A DNA stretch of 64,000 nt from Mangrovimonas futianensis. Lineage in GTDB: Bacteria > Bacteroidota > Bacteroidia > Flavobacteriales > Flavobacteriaceae. Every line of letters begins with the position of its first letter. The stretch's first letter is position 1. Position numbers and translations under genes: made by a program. The notes beneath the pieces were generated by a model, which saw only the letters and a list, made by a program, of their open reading frames with translations, searched no databases and was not told where the DNA came from. The stretch spans positions 124,001 to 188,000 of the forward strand of contig NZ_JAJJNF010000004.1 of NCBI RefSeq assembly GCF_021245805.1. The letters are read 5' to 3'. Below, in pieces: positions 17,297 through 25,685 of this stretch.

Positions 17297-17454
17297 TTTG
17301 GCACGATATTTTCTAATACCAAATAGATTATTTACATTGGGAATTAAAATTTTTAAAGTTAAATTTCGTTAATTTTGAAAACGTTAATTCTAAAGAAAGC
17401 AGGAGTTTCTGCATCTGTTGTTTTTAGAATTTATGAAACCATAAATCATTAAAC

Positions 17455-18456
17455 ATGAAGCAGATCAAATTAAAAGTTCTTTTTTTACTGATAGTGATTT
17501 CCACCATTGGTGTATCCTCTTACGCTCAACGAGGTGTAAGAATTGGTTACATTGATACCGAATATATTCTTCAAAACGTCCCAGAATATCAACAAGCTAC
17601 CTCACAATTAGACAAGAAAGTATTGCAATGGAAGCAAGAAATTGAAACCAAACTAAGTGAGATTGAACAAAAAAGAAAAGATCTGAGCAACGAGAAAGTG
17701 CTTTTAACTAAAGAATTGATTGAGGAACGAGAAGAAGACATAGCCTTTGAAGAGAAAGAGATCCTTGATTACCAACAAAAGCGTTTTGGTCCTAATGGTG
17801 ATTTAATGATTCAAAAGAAGCAATTAATCCAACCCATACAAGATCAAATTTTTGCCGCTGTTCAAGATATGGCTGAAAAAAGAAAGTATGACTTTGTTTT
17901 TGACAAAGCCGCTGATGTAGTCATGCTCTATTCCGCAGATAGATTTGATTTTAGTGATGAAGTTATAAGAAGTATCACAAGAAGTAACAAGCGTCAACAA
18001 GCTACTTCAAGAGCTGAAAGAAAAGCCGCCGATGAAGAAGAGCTTTTACCTGAAATCAACGAAGAATTAGAAGCAAGAGAAAATGCTCAGGATCAAAGGA
18101 GAGATAGCATTATGAATGCTCGGGAACAAAGAAAACTAGAAATTCAACAGAGAAGAGATAGTATCATTGCGGCACGTGAAAAAGCGAGACAAGATAAAAT
18201 TGATGCTCGTGAAGCTGAAAATACAGATGAATCTGACAACATTACGGAGGATACAGAAAGTAAAACACAAGCCAATGGAGAAGCTACAGAAACAAAAACA
18301 AGAGAGGAAATTCTAGAAGAAAGACGTCAAAAGAAACTAGAAGATAGAGAAAGAAGGAAGCAAGAACTTGAGGCTAGAAAACAAAGAATATTAGAAGAAC
18401 GCCAAAAGGCGCAAGAACAAGAAGAGAGTCCGAAAGAGGACAATGAAGATAAATAA
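17455..18456 (+). CDS. OmpH/Skp-family periplasmic chaperone with long charged tail
   Basis: A 333-residue protein with signal peptide (residues 1-24, ending SSYAQ). The first 165 residues form an OmpH/Skp-type domain (VRIGYIDTEYILQNVPEYQ at the head, then a long helical hairpin). Unusually, residues about 170-333 form a tail very rich in Glu, Arg, Lys and Gln with few hydrophobics. It includes two RRDSI motifs about 20 residues apart and runs such as EERRQKKLEDRERRK. The tail may form a long single helix. The probable role is to hold unfolded outer-membrane proteins for BamA encoded just upstream. A -7-like TAATTTTG is at 17370-17377, without a clear -33. Confidence 0.85.
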   Translation: MKQIKLKVLFLLIVISTIGVSSYAQRGVRIGYIDTEYILQNVPEYQQATSQLDKKVLQWKQEIETKLSEIEQKRKDLSNEKVLLTKELIEEREEDIAFEEKEILDYQQKRFGPNGDLMIQKKQLIQPIQDQIFAAVQDMAEKRKYDFVFDKAADVVMLYSADRFDFSDEVIRSITRSNKRQQATSRAERKAADEEELLPEINEELEARENAQDQRRDSIMNAREQRKLEIQQRRDSIIAAREKARQDKIDAREAENTDESDNITEDTESKTQANGEATETKTREEILEERRQKKLEDRERRKQELEARKQRILEERQKAQEQEESPKEDNEDK

Positions 18457-18493
18457 CAATTTTAATTTATAACACACATTAATACTAGTAAAA

Positions 18494-19003
18494 ATGAAAC
18501 AATTGAAAACCATTTTATTTGCAACCGCACTATTTTTTGGAGCTATCAATTTCTCTCAGGCTCAAAGCAAAGTTGCTCATATCAACACTCAAAGTTTGAT
18601 AGAAGCTATGCCTGATATGAAAAATGCCCAAAGTGAGTTGGATAAATTAGCAAAAACTTACGAAGCAGACATCCAAGCCTCTATTACTGAATACCAAAAT
18701 AAGGCTAAGCAATATGAGGCAGAAGCTCAAACCAAGACTGATGAAGAGAACCAAAAGCGTTCTAATGAGCTTATGACTATGCAACAAAACATTCAGCAAT
18801 ATAGAGCAACTGCACAACAAGAAATGCAGAAAAAAGAAATTGACCTATTAAAGCCAATTACTGAAAAAGCCAAAGCTGCTATCTTGAAAGTTGCCAGAGC
18901 ACAAGGTTTTGATTACGTTTTAGATTCAACTCAAGGTGGAGGTGTTATCATGGCCGACGGTAAAAACCTGTTAGATGACGTGAAAAAAGAATTGGGAATT
19001 TAA
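18494..19003 (+). CDS. OmpH/Skp-family periplasmic chaperone
   Basis: A 169-residue Skp-like protein of normal length, with signal peptide (residues 1-23, ending SQAQ). It has the OmpH head KVAHINTQSLIEAMPDM, a long Gln/Glu/Lys-rich coiled hairpin, and the closing strand GFDYVLDSTQGGGVI. It is a shorter paralogue of the gene 37 bases upstream and lacks the charged tail. The tandem OmpH pair after bamA is typical for Bacteroidota. A strong terminator follows. Confidence 0.92.
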   Translation: MKQLKTILFATALFFGAINFSQAQSKVAHINTQSLIEAMPDMKNAQSELDKLAKTYEADIQASITEYQNKAKQYEAEAQTKTDEENQKRSNELMTMQQNIQQYRATAQQEMQKKEIDLLKPITEKAKAAILKVARAQGFDYVLDSTQGGGVIMADGKNLLDDVKKELGI

Positions 19004-19030
19004 TTATTTCCTTTCATAAAATAATTACAA

Positions 19031-19062
19031 AAGCTGCCTTCAACAAGGCAGCTTTTTTATTT
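19031..19062 (+). terminator. Intrinsic terminator downstream of the ompH pair
   Basis: A perfect 10-bp stem (AAGCTGCCTT at 19031-19040 with AAGGCAGCTT at 19045-19054) and a 4-base loop, followed by a T-rich tract. It lies directly before murI, so murI probably needs its own promoter or read-through. Confidence 0.88.
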
Positions 19063-19070
19063 TTGTAACA

Positions 19071-19850
19071 ATGAGCACACAACCTATAGGTATTTTTGAT
19101 TCTGGCGTGGGAGGCACTTCTATTTGGAAAGAAATACATGCCATGTTGCCCAACGAGAGCACTATTTACCTTGCTGACAGTAGATATGCTCCATATGGGA
19201 ATAAAACCAAACAAGAGATTATTGACCTGAGTATTAAGAATACCAAGTTATTGCTTAATAAAGGAGCCAAACTCATTGTTGTGGCGTGTAATACAGCAAC
19301 TACCAATGCGATAAAAGTACTGAGAAGTACATTTGATGTCCCCTTTATTGGAATCGAACCCGCCATTAAACCTGCCGCCTTAAATACTAAAACCAAAACA
19401 GTGGGCATCTTAGCCACTAAAGGCACTTTGGCAAGTGAACTTTTCAATCAAACTACTGATTTGTTTGCGCGAGGGATTAAAGTTTTGGAGCAGGATGGTG
19501 ATGGTATTGTACCACTGATAGAACATGGGAAATTGGATTCCAAAGAAATGCATCAATTATTAAACACCTATTTAAAACCTATGATTGAGGCCGATATTGA
19601 CTATTTAGTACTAGGATGCACCCACTACCCTTATCTCATTCCTCAGCTTTTGAAAATACTTCCAAAACACGTAAAAATCATTGATTCAGGAGAGGCTGTA
19701 GCCAAACAGACCAAGGCTATTCTTGAAAAAAATAACCTTCTCAACTCACTACCTACAAACCCAAAATTAGAATTTTATAGTAATTCTAACCCCGAGGTCA
19801 TGAACCAGTTAATAGGGGACAAATTCAATGCCACATATCTGGACTTTTAG
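19071..19850 (+). CDS. murI: Glutamate racemase
   Basis: A 259-residue cofactor-independent racemase that supplies D-glutamate for peptidoglycan. The signature GIFDSGVGGTS is at residues 7-17. The two catalytic cysteines are C73 in VACNTATTNA and C183 in LGCTHYPYL. Length is normal. The ATG lies only 5 bases beyond a TATTTTTG sequence in the T-tract of the preceding terminator, so a leaderless or nearly leaderless transcript is possible (inference). The stop overlaps the convergent carbonic-anhydrase-like gene by 4 bases. Confidence 0.95.
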   Translation: MSTQPIGIFDSGVGGTSIWKEIHAMLPNESTIYLADSRYAPYGNKTKQEIIDLSIKNTKLLLNKGAKLIVVACNTATTNAIKVLRSTFDVPFIGIEPAIKPAALNTKTKTVGILATKGTLASELFNQTTDLFARGIKVLEQDGDGIVPLIEHGKLDSKEMHQLLNTYLKPMIEADIDYLVLGCTHYPYLIPQLLKILPKHVKIIDSGEAVAKQTKAILEKNNLLNSLPTNPKLEFYSNSNPEVMNQLIGDKFNATYLDF

Positions 19851-20365
19851 TCCTCTTTAAACCAACCAGAATATTTCACATAGTTGTTGGCTATCCTATC
19901 TATTTCACCTGATATTAATTCCTGACTGATATCCTTTACTTTTTTGGCTGGCACACCTGCATAAATACTGCCGGCTTCTACCCGTGTATTTTGAGTGACT
20001 ACTGCTCCAGCGGCAACAATACTATTGCTCTCTACGACACAATTGTCCATGACAATGCTTCCCATACCTATTAAAACATTATCATGAATGGTACATCCAT
20101 GAACAAGTGCATTGTGACCGATGGATACATTATTCCCAATTGTCGTAGGATGCTTTTGGTACGTACAATGAATGACGGCGCCATCCTGAACATTTACTTT
20201 GTCCCCCATTTTTATATAATGCACATCTCCACGTATCACCGCATTAAACCAAACACTACATTGTTTTCCCATACTCACCTCTCCAACAATGGTTGCATTC
20301 TCCGCCACATAACAATCGGCTCCTATTTCAGGAGATTTTCCATTCACTTCTTTTATTAAAGCCAT
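19847..20365 (-). CDS. Gamma carbonic anhydrase-family hexapeptide protein
   Basis: A left-handed beta-helix protein of 172 residues, predicted from the ATG at 20365 (MALIKEVNGKSPEIG). The longer frame to 20431 would run into the upstream regulator gene and is unlikely. Hexapeptide repeats run through most of the protein. Three histidines in the contexts AVIHCTYQ, SIGHNAL and LVHGC match the zinc ligands of gamma carbonic anhydrases. Many members (YrdA/PaaY types) have weak or other activities, so carbonic anhydrase activity is not certain. It lies 4 bases after the response regulator and probably shares its transcript. Confidence 0.88.
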   Translation of the reverse strand: MALIKEVNGKSPEIGADCYVAENATIVGEVSMGKQCSVWFNAVIRGDVHYIKMGDKVNVQDGAVIHCTYQKHPTTIGNNVSIGHNALVHGCTIHDNVLIGMGSIVMDNCVVESNSIVAAGAVVTQNTRVEAGSIYAGVPAKKVKDISQELISGEIDRIANNYVKYSGWFKED

Positions 20366-20369
20366 AATT

Positions 20370-21104
20370 CTATTGAAAATAAGATAATAATCCAGATTTT
20401 TTTGAGGCAGAAACCATAATCTCTTGCCCATTACTCAGTACAACACTCCCCCCTTTCCCTTTCAGGTATTTGACAATTTCGTTAACATTGACAAGGTAGG
20501 ATTTATGCACCCTTACAAAATTAGAAGCTTCCAAGGTTTCATCAAAGTACTTTAGGGTTTTACTAACCACTTTTTTCTTATGGTTTTTTAAATGGATTTC
20601 TGTGTAATTATCATCAGCTTTGCAAAAAAGAATGTCTGAAGTTTCAAGAACCTCAAAACCATCTTGTTGAGAAATGGTAATTTTTCCTATAACCCCTGGC
20701 TGCTTGGGAACCAATACCTGATCTTGAAGTGCATTTTCCTTTTCCTTTATATCGACAACATAATCGACTGCCTTAATCAACTCATCTATAGAAACCGGTT
20801 TCATTAAATAATAAGAAGCATGCGCATTTAGAGCTTCCATAGCATAATGATTATAGGCGGTCACAAATATGGTTTCAAAAGTTCTGTCTCCTACTTTTTC
20901 CAAAAGATCAAAAGCATTACCATAAGGCATCTCAACATCCAAAAACACTAAATCCAACTCATGGTTTCTAATTAATTCAAGACCTTCATTTATATTTGAT
21001 GCTTCGCCCATTACCGAAACCTGCGGACAATACTTATCCAAATACTTTTTTAAAATATCTCTACTTGCTTGTTCGTCTTCAACGATAATTGCTCTTAAAT
21101 TCAT
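20370..21104 (-). CDS. LytTR-type response regulator
   Basis: A 244-residue two-component regulator. The receiver domain (about 1-120) has the acidic pair in VEDEQ and the phospho-acceptor D56 in LVFLDVEMP. A linker follows, then a LytTR DNA-binding domain (about 140-244) with the recognisable VRVHKSYLVNVNEI segment. Its start codon abuts the stop of the kinase gene with no spacer, so it is the cognate regulator. Target genes are not evident from this window. Confidence 0.93.
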   Translation of the reverse strand: MNLRAIIVEDEQASRDILKKYLDKYCPQVSVMGEASNINEGLELIRNHELDLVFLDVEMPYGNAFDLLEKVGDRTFETIFVTAYNHYAMEALNAHASYYLMKPVSIDELIKAVDYVVDIKEKENALQDQVLVPKQPGVIGKITISQQDGFEVLETSDILFCKADDNYTEIHLKNHKKKVVSKTLKYFDETLEASNFVRVHKSYLVNVNEIVKYLKGKGGSVVLSNGQEIMVSASKKSGLLSYFQ

Positions 21105-23261
21105 TTAATCTTTTTTTATGGTTACAACAACCTTAGTTCCCGTTTCTTCGCCCTTATTAATATCTTCTATTTGAACATCTACTTTGTCCTTGTACATATC
21201 ATTCAAAATGACCACCCGCTTTTGTATATTACTCAGTCCTTTTGAATTATGTTTTTTTTGATTTTGAGTTTTTAAGGCCTTTGATCGTTCCCTCCCTATT
21301 CCATTATCTGAAATTGTGATGGCTATTTCATTCCTGTTGATATAAGAAATGTCTATTTGAAGCCATCCCTTTTCTTCTTTATACCTAAGCCCATGCCACA
21401 CCGCATTTTCAATATAGGGCTGCAATAGCATGGGAGGGATTTGAAACTCATCTATCTTAATTTTCGGATCTACTTCAATGCTGTAATCAAACTTATCATG
21501 AAATCTGAAATGCTCTAATTTGGTATATAACTCTAACAATTCTATTTCCTTCTCTAATGGAATAAAGTCTTCTTCACTGTTTTCTAAAACGGCTCGCATA
21601 AGCGTAGAGAAATCAGACAAATACTTATTGGCAGTTCGCTCATCATTAGTGGCAATAAAACTATTGACTGAATTCAAGGCGTTAAAAATAAAATGCGGGT
21701 TCATCTGACTTCTAAGCGATTTTAAAGCCAATAAATTATTGGCTAATCTTTGTTGTTTTATATACTTATACATCAAATACGCCACAACAATTAATAAAGT
21801 CATCCCAAACACCAAGGAATAAATAACAATCTGTTGATTTCTGTTTCTTTCGGTAGTCAATTGATATTTACTTTCAGAAAGTTCCCTTTCACTCTCCAAA
21901 CTCTTAATACGATTCTGCTGGTTGGCTATATCCCTGCTAAATTTAGCAGCCCTAACAATTTCCTGTTCTTTTTTCACATACAATTGTTCAACCAATTCAG
22001 TATAATCTTGATACGTCTTTAAGGCCTTTTCTGAATCTCCCGAACTATTATATACTTCTGAAAGCTTCCTAGTTGCATCCTTTTTCACAACCAAATCAGA
22101 TTTAGTATCAGCTTGCTTAATACTTTTCTCTAGGTAGTTTATAGCACTGTCATAATCCTTCTGAAGGTAAAAAGCATTCCCTATCTTATAATTTTGTTTT
22201 TGTGGTGTATACGGACTGTCATTGTCGATTATAGAATCCCTTTCAACTTCCTTGATATCTTCCAACACTTCTTTGCGAAGCTCAATTTCCTCATCATAAG
22301 CTCGGTTACTCCCTTGAAAATCGGCGACTGTAACCTTTTCCTTTAAAGCCCTTTCTTTATTCTCCTTTGAAGCCAAATTTAAAGAGTTGTCATAATAATC
22401 TTCTGCAATCGTTATTTCGCCACTTTCATTATAACTATTGGCTATTTTGGAATTTAAATCAATTATTTTCGGCGTTATTAAATGTGCTTTTGCAACCTGA
22501 AGCCCCTTTTTATATACTGCAATTGCCTTTGAATAGTTTCTTGAATCCATATAAGCATCACCCAAACCTTCAAACAATAGGGTTTGTTGGTAACTAGACA
22601 ATTGAGATTCATTTATAGACAAGAAAGTATTGATACTATTACCCAAATCCCTATTCAATTGATAAGCTCTCCCTAATTTAACCTTCACTTCTAAGGAAGA
22701 CATATTTTGCAAACTAATGCGGTAATTAGACACTGCGAGATCATACTGCTTCCAATGCATATAAATATCGGCTATAAGCTCATATGCCCTAGCATTTTGT
22801 TCTTTTGAATTGCTTTCTGCTAAAGCATCTGTAGCAAATTGAAGCCCTTTTTCAACATCCAGCTTCAAATATTTTTTGGATGAATCCAAAAATCTTGAAT
22901 ATTGCTCGAATGATTTTCTTTGATTAGGTTTCCTGTTTAATTCAGGCTGTACTTCTACAATAATATCATCATCATTTAAAATAACGTAATAAACCGTTTG
23001 GAAATCGTCATGACTAATGACTAATTGATCGCCTTCCTTAGCTTTTATTTTGAATCTACCAGATTGGTTTGTAGTGGTTCGAGCGCCAGCTAAAATTTCG
23101 ACCGTAACATCTTTGATGGCTTTTTTACTATCACTTTCCCTTACCTGCCCTTTAATTTCATACTGTTTGACCTCGTTCAAATCAGTTCTATTCTGAGCGA
23201 ACCCATAGAAATTCATGAATGTAAAGAAGATGATAATATAATATGTTGCTTCACGCTTCAT
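21105..23261 (-). CDS. LytS-type sensor histidine kinase with carboxypeptidase-like and TPR sensor region
   Basis: A 718-residue membrane sensor. A signal-like segment (residues 1-23) is followed by a carboxypeptidase-regulatory-like beta domain (about 35-100). A long tetratricopeptide-type helical region follows (about 110-460), then one transmembrane helix (about 475-497). The LytS-family phospho-acceptor motif SQMNPHFIFNAL has its histidine near residue 522. The HATPase part has its N box at YIENAVWHGLR near residue 615. The TPR sensor would face the periplasm. It forms a pair with the LytTR regulator directly downstream. The signal sensed is unknown. Confidence 0.9.
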   Translation of the reverse strand: MKREATYYIIIFFTFMNFYGFAQNRTDLNEVKQYEIKGQVRESDSKKAIKDVTVEILAGARTTTNQSGRFKIKAKEGDQLVISHDDFQTVYYVILNDDDIIVEVQPELNRKPNQRKSFEQYSRFLDSSKKYLKLDVEKGLQFATDALAESNSKEQNARAYELIADIYMHWKQYDLAVSNYRISLQNMSSLEVKVKLGRAYQLNRDLGNSINTFLSINESQLSSYQQTLLFEGLGDAYMDSRNYSKAIAVYKKGLQVAKAHLITPKIIDLNSKIANSYNESGEITIAEDYYDNSLNLASKENKERALKEKVTVADFQGSNRAYDEEIELRKEVLEDIKEVERDSIIDNDSPYTPQKQNYKIGNAFYLQKDYDSAINYLEKSIKQADTKSDLVVKKDATRKLSEVYNSSGDSEKALKTYQDYTELVEQLYVKKEQEIVRAAKFSRDIANQQNRIKSLESERELSESKYQLTTERNRNQQIVIYSLVFGMTLLIVVAYLMYKYIKQQRLANNLLALKSLRSQMNPHFIFNALNSVNSFIATNDERTANKYLSDFSTLMRAVLENSEEDFIPLEKEIELLELYTKLEHFRFHDKFDYSIEVDPKIKIDEFQIPPMLLQPYIENAVWHGLRYKEEKGWLQIDISYINRNEIAITISDNGIGRERSKALKTQNQKKHNSKGLSNIQKRVVILNDMYKDKVDVQIEDINKGEETGTKVVVTIKKD

Positions 23262-23466
23262 AAAAAAATAATATTATAGTAAACATACATACTTTTCATC
23301 TTATTCTAAAACCATTTATACTAAGTCTAAAGGACTTACAGGGTATTTTATAGGGTTTTACTCAAGCAGTATGCACATTAACTAATTGTAATGCCCCTCT
23401 GGCTCATTCTCCCTTTTTTATAAATTACTTTCAATTTACATTTCTGAAATCTTTTTTATTTATATC

Positions 23467-24621
23467 ATGAAACAAATTCTGTTTATTCTAGTCACTTTGG
23501 CCCTCATGGGATGCAAAAGAAACAATCAAACAAAACAATTAGCTCAATCCGAGATTAGCCAAATGAAACCTTTGGTCGAGAAACCAACAATTCACGTCGC
23601 TCTTCTTTTGGATACCAGCAATAGTATGGATGGTTTAATAGATCAAGCAAAAGCTCAACTTTGGTCTATGGTAAATGAATTATCTCAGGCAAAATTCAAG
23701 GATTTAAAACCCAGCCTAAAAATCGCTATTTATGAGTATGGCAATGACCAATTAGATGTAAAAAATGGTTACATAAGACAAGTGATGCCTTTTAATTCCG
23801 ATCTGGATGATATTTCAAATAACCTATTTTCCCTCACCACTAATGGAGGTAATGAATTTTGTGGTCAAGTCATCTCAACATCAACTAGGGAACTTGGTTG
23901 GGGTAAAGAATATAATGATCTTAATTTAATATTTATTGCAGGAAATGAACCTTTTACACAGGGACCAATTCCATTTCAACAGGCAAGTTTAAATGCTAAA
24001 GAGAAAGAAATAACCATCAATACCATTTATTGTGGAGACTATCAGGAGGGTATTAATAGTTATTGGGAAGAAGGGGCAAATTTAACTCATGGCACCTATA
24101 TGGCCATAAATCAAAATAATGAAACTCATTATGCATCAACCCCATTTGATGATGACATTTTAAAATTAAATGAAAAACTTAATGAGACCTATATCACCTA
24201 TGGACAAAAAGGACAAGAAAAAAAACTAATGCAACATGAACAAGATGACAAAGCTGCTTCAATGGGTAAAACTAATGCAGTCACAAGAAGTATTAGTAAA
24301 AGCTCTTATTTATATGACAATTCAACATGGGACTTAGTTGATGCCATTAAGAATCAAACTATCGATCTCCAAAATTTAAACAAGGAGCACTTACCAAAAG
24401 AATTAAAAACAAAGTCAAAAACTGAAATTGAAACATACTTGAATGAAAAAGCTGAAGAGAGAGCACAGATAAACAAGGAAATTCAGTCAATCAATCAAAA
24501 AAGAATGGAATACCTTAAATCACATCAAAAAGAAAACACAACCGAATTACAATCTGCGATGATTAATAGTATAAAAAAGCAGGCTGCACTTAAGAATTAC
24601 GAGTGGGAGAATAATCAATAA
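23467..24621 (+). CDS. VWA-domain lipoprotein
   Basis: A 384-residue protein with a lipoprotein signal; the lipobox LMGC gives C16 as the acylated residue. A von Willebrand A domain follows, with its metal-ion-dependent adhesion site DTSNS at residues 49-53 (HVALLLDTSNSMDG). Residues about 270-384 form a Lys/Glu/Gln-rich helical tail. There is no partner AAA ATPase nearby, unlike many bacterial VWA systems. It is isolated, divergent from the kinase gene and convergent with the PorP/SprF gene across a bidirectional terminator. It is probably periplasmic or surface-anchored; function unknown. Confidence 0.8.
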   Translation: MKQILFILVTLALMGCKRNNQTKQLAQSEISQMKPLVEKPTIHVALLLDTSNSMDGLIDQAKAQLWSMVNELSQAKFKDLKPSLKIAIYEYGNDQLDVKNGYIRQVMPFNSDLDDISNNLFSLTTNGGNEFCGQVISTSTRELGWGKEYNDLNLIFIAGNEPFTQGPIPFQQASLNAKEKEITINTIYCGDYQEGINSYWEEGANLTHGTYMAINQNNETHYASTPFDDDILKLNEKLNETYITYGQKGQEKKLMQHEQDDKAASMGKTNAVTRSISKSSYLYDNSTWDLVDAIKNQTIDLQNLNKEHLPKELKTKSKTEIETYLNEKAEERAQINKEIQSINQKRMEYLKSHQKENTTELQSAMINSIKKQAALKNYEWENNQ

Positions 24622-24658
24622 AAAAAGAGCCTTGAAATTTTCAAGGCTCTTTTTTTAT
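24622..24658. terminator. Bidirectional intrinsic terminator
   Basis: A 10-bp perfect stem (AGAGCCTTGA at 24626-24635 with TCAAGGCTCT at 24641-24650) extended by A/T pairs, with an A-run before and a T-run after. It separates the convergent VWA lipoprotein and PorP/SprF genes. Confidence 0.9.
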
Positions 24659-25681
24659 TTAGTTAATCGCTGGACAGTTACAATGGTAACGCTCTCTACG
24701 ACAATTGAAATTAAATCCTAATGTGATTTGGTGAAAACCACCATTGTTGAACACTACAGAATTTGCTTGATACGAATAATTGTAAGCAAACATAAACTGA
24801 TTGAAGTTGATACCTAAAATCGGAGTAATGTATTGAAGCTTTTGACTACTTACACCTGTTCCATCTTGAAATTCAGCACCGTCCAAACTTCTTCTATATG
24901 ATAAACCTCCCCAAACTTTACCAAATTCCATTTCTTTGTAAGCCTTCATATTAATATCTATAGAAGATTCTTTGGTTCCGTCTTTATACATAAACATAAG
25001 TGATGGCTCAAAACTCCACTCACTACCATATTTAGCTAAAATAGTACCAGCACTTACCAAGAATTGTCTTGGATTATCATAAGCAAAAATTCCATTTTCA
25101 TTAGAATTGATACCATCATTTCTCAAGATATTTCTAGCAGTAGCATGAATGTAATGTTCATCAAAGTGGTAAGAAAACCCAAAATCAATATTGAAATTGG
25201 TTGCACTTTGATCCACACCAGAAATAATTCTATCAGGATGGCTAATCAAATCATTTTGAAAAGCAGATTCATTCAAACGGTATTGTATAAATCCTGCACT
25301 TAAACCGAACGATAACATACTTAAATCCAATTCACTTCTAGAGAATTGAATATGGTAAGCATACGTTAAATATCCTCCTGTTTGAGAGTGGTACCCGTTT
25401 TCATCTGTATAAAATATAGCCCCTAGTGCAGAAGGTGACTCCCCTAATCTACTATTGGCACTTACCGTCAAAAGTTTAGGCGCATCTTCATGACCAAACC
25501 ATTGCTGTCTCCCGGTAACCCTAACTTTTGCACAGTTAGCAACCCCCGCCATAGAAGGATGTATTAAATAATAATTATCAGTTAAATAATCAGAGTAAAT
25601 AGGTAGACCTTCTTGGGCATTGGTACTATAATATGTAATAAAAGTCGTTACTGCTACTAATAAAAGTTTCTTAATATTCAT
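24659..25681 (-). CDS. PorP/SprF family type IX secretion-associated outer-membrane protein
   Basis: A 340-residue protein with a signal peptide (ending near STNAQ) and the family hallmark near the mature N-terminus: YSDYLTDNYYLIHPSMAGV. The rest is a predicted outer-membrane beta-barrel. PorP/SprF proteins are typically encoded next to large surface proteins with a type B sorting domain and are needed for their secretion or surface attachment, as for SprB and SprF in Flavobacterium johnsoniae. Here it lies 4 bases downstream of the giant adhesin-like gene, which fits that role. The C-terminus contains CRRERYHCNC, a cysteine-containing tail. Confidence 0.9.
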   Translation of the reverse strand: MNIKKLLLVAVTTFITYYSTNAQEGLPIYSDYLTDNYYLIHPSMAGVANCAKVRVTGRQQWFGHEDAPKLLTVSANSRLGESPSALGAIFYTDENGYHSQTGGYLTYAYHIQFSRSELDLSMLSFGLSAGFIQYRLNESAFQNDLISHPDRIISGVDQSATNFNIDFGFSYHFDEHYIHATARNILRNDGINSNENGIFAYDNPRQFLVSAGTILAKYGSEWSFEPSLMFMYKDGTKESSIDINMKAYKEMEFGKVWGGLSYRRSLDGAEFQDGTGVSSQKLQYITPILGINFNQFMFAYNYSYQANSVVFNNGGFHQITLGFNFNCRRERYHCNCPAIN

Positions 25682-25685
25682 AGGT

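Noticed and set aside
20366..20431. An upstream start for the carbonic anhydrase-like gene
   Set aside because: The extension overlaps the response regulator's LytTR end. The ATG at 20365 matches the usual start of the family.
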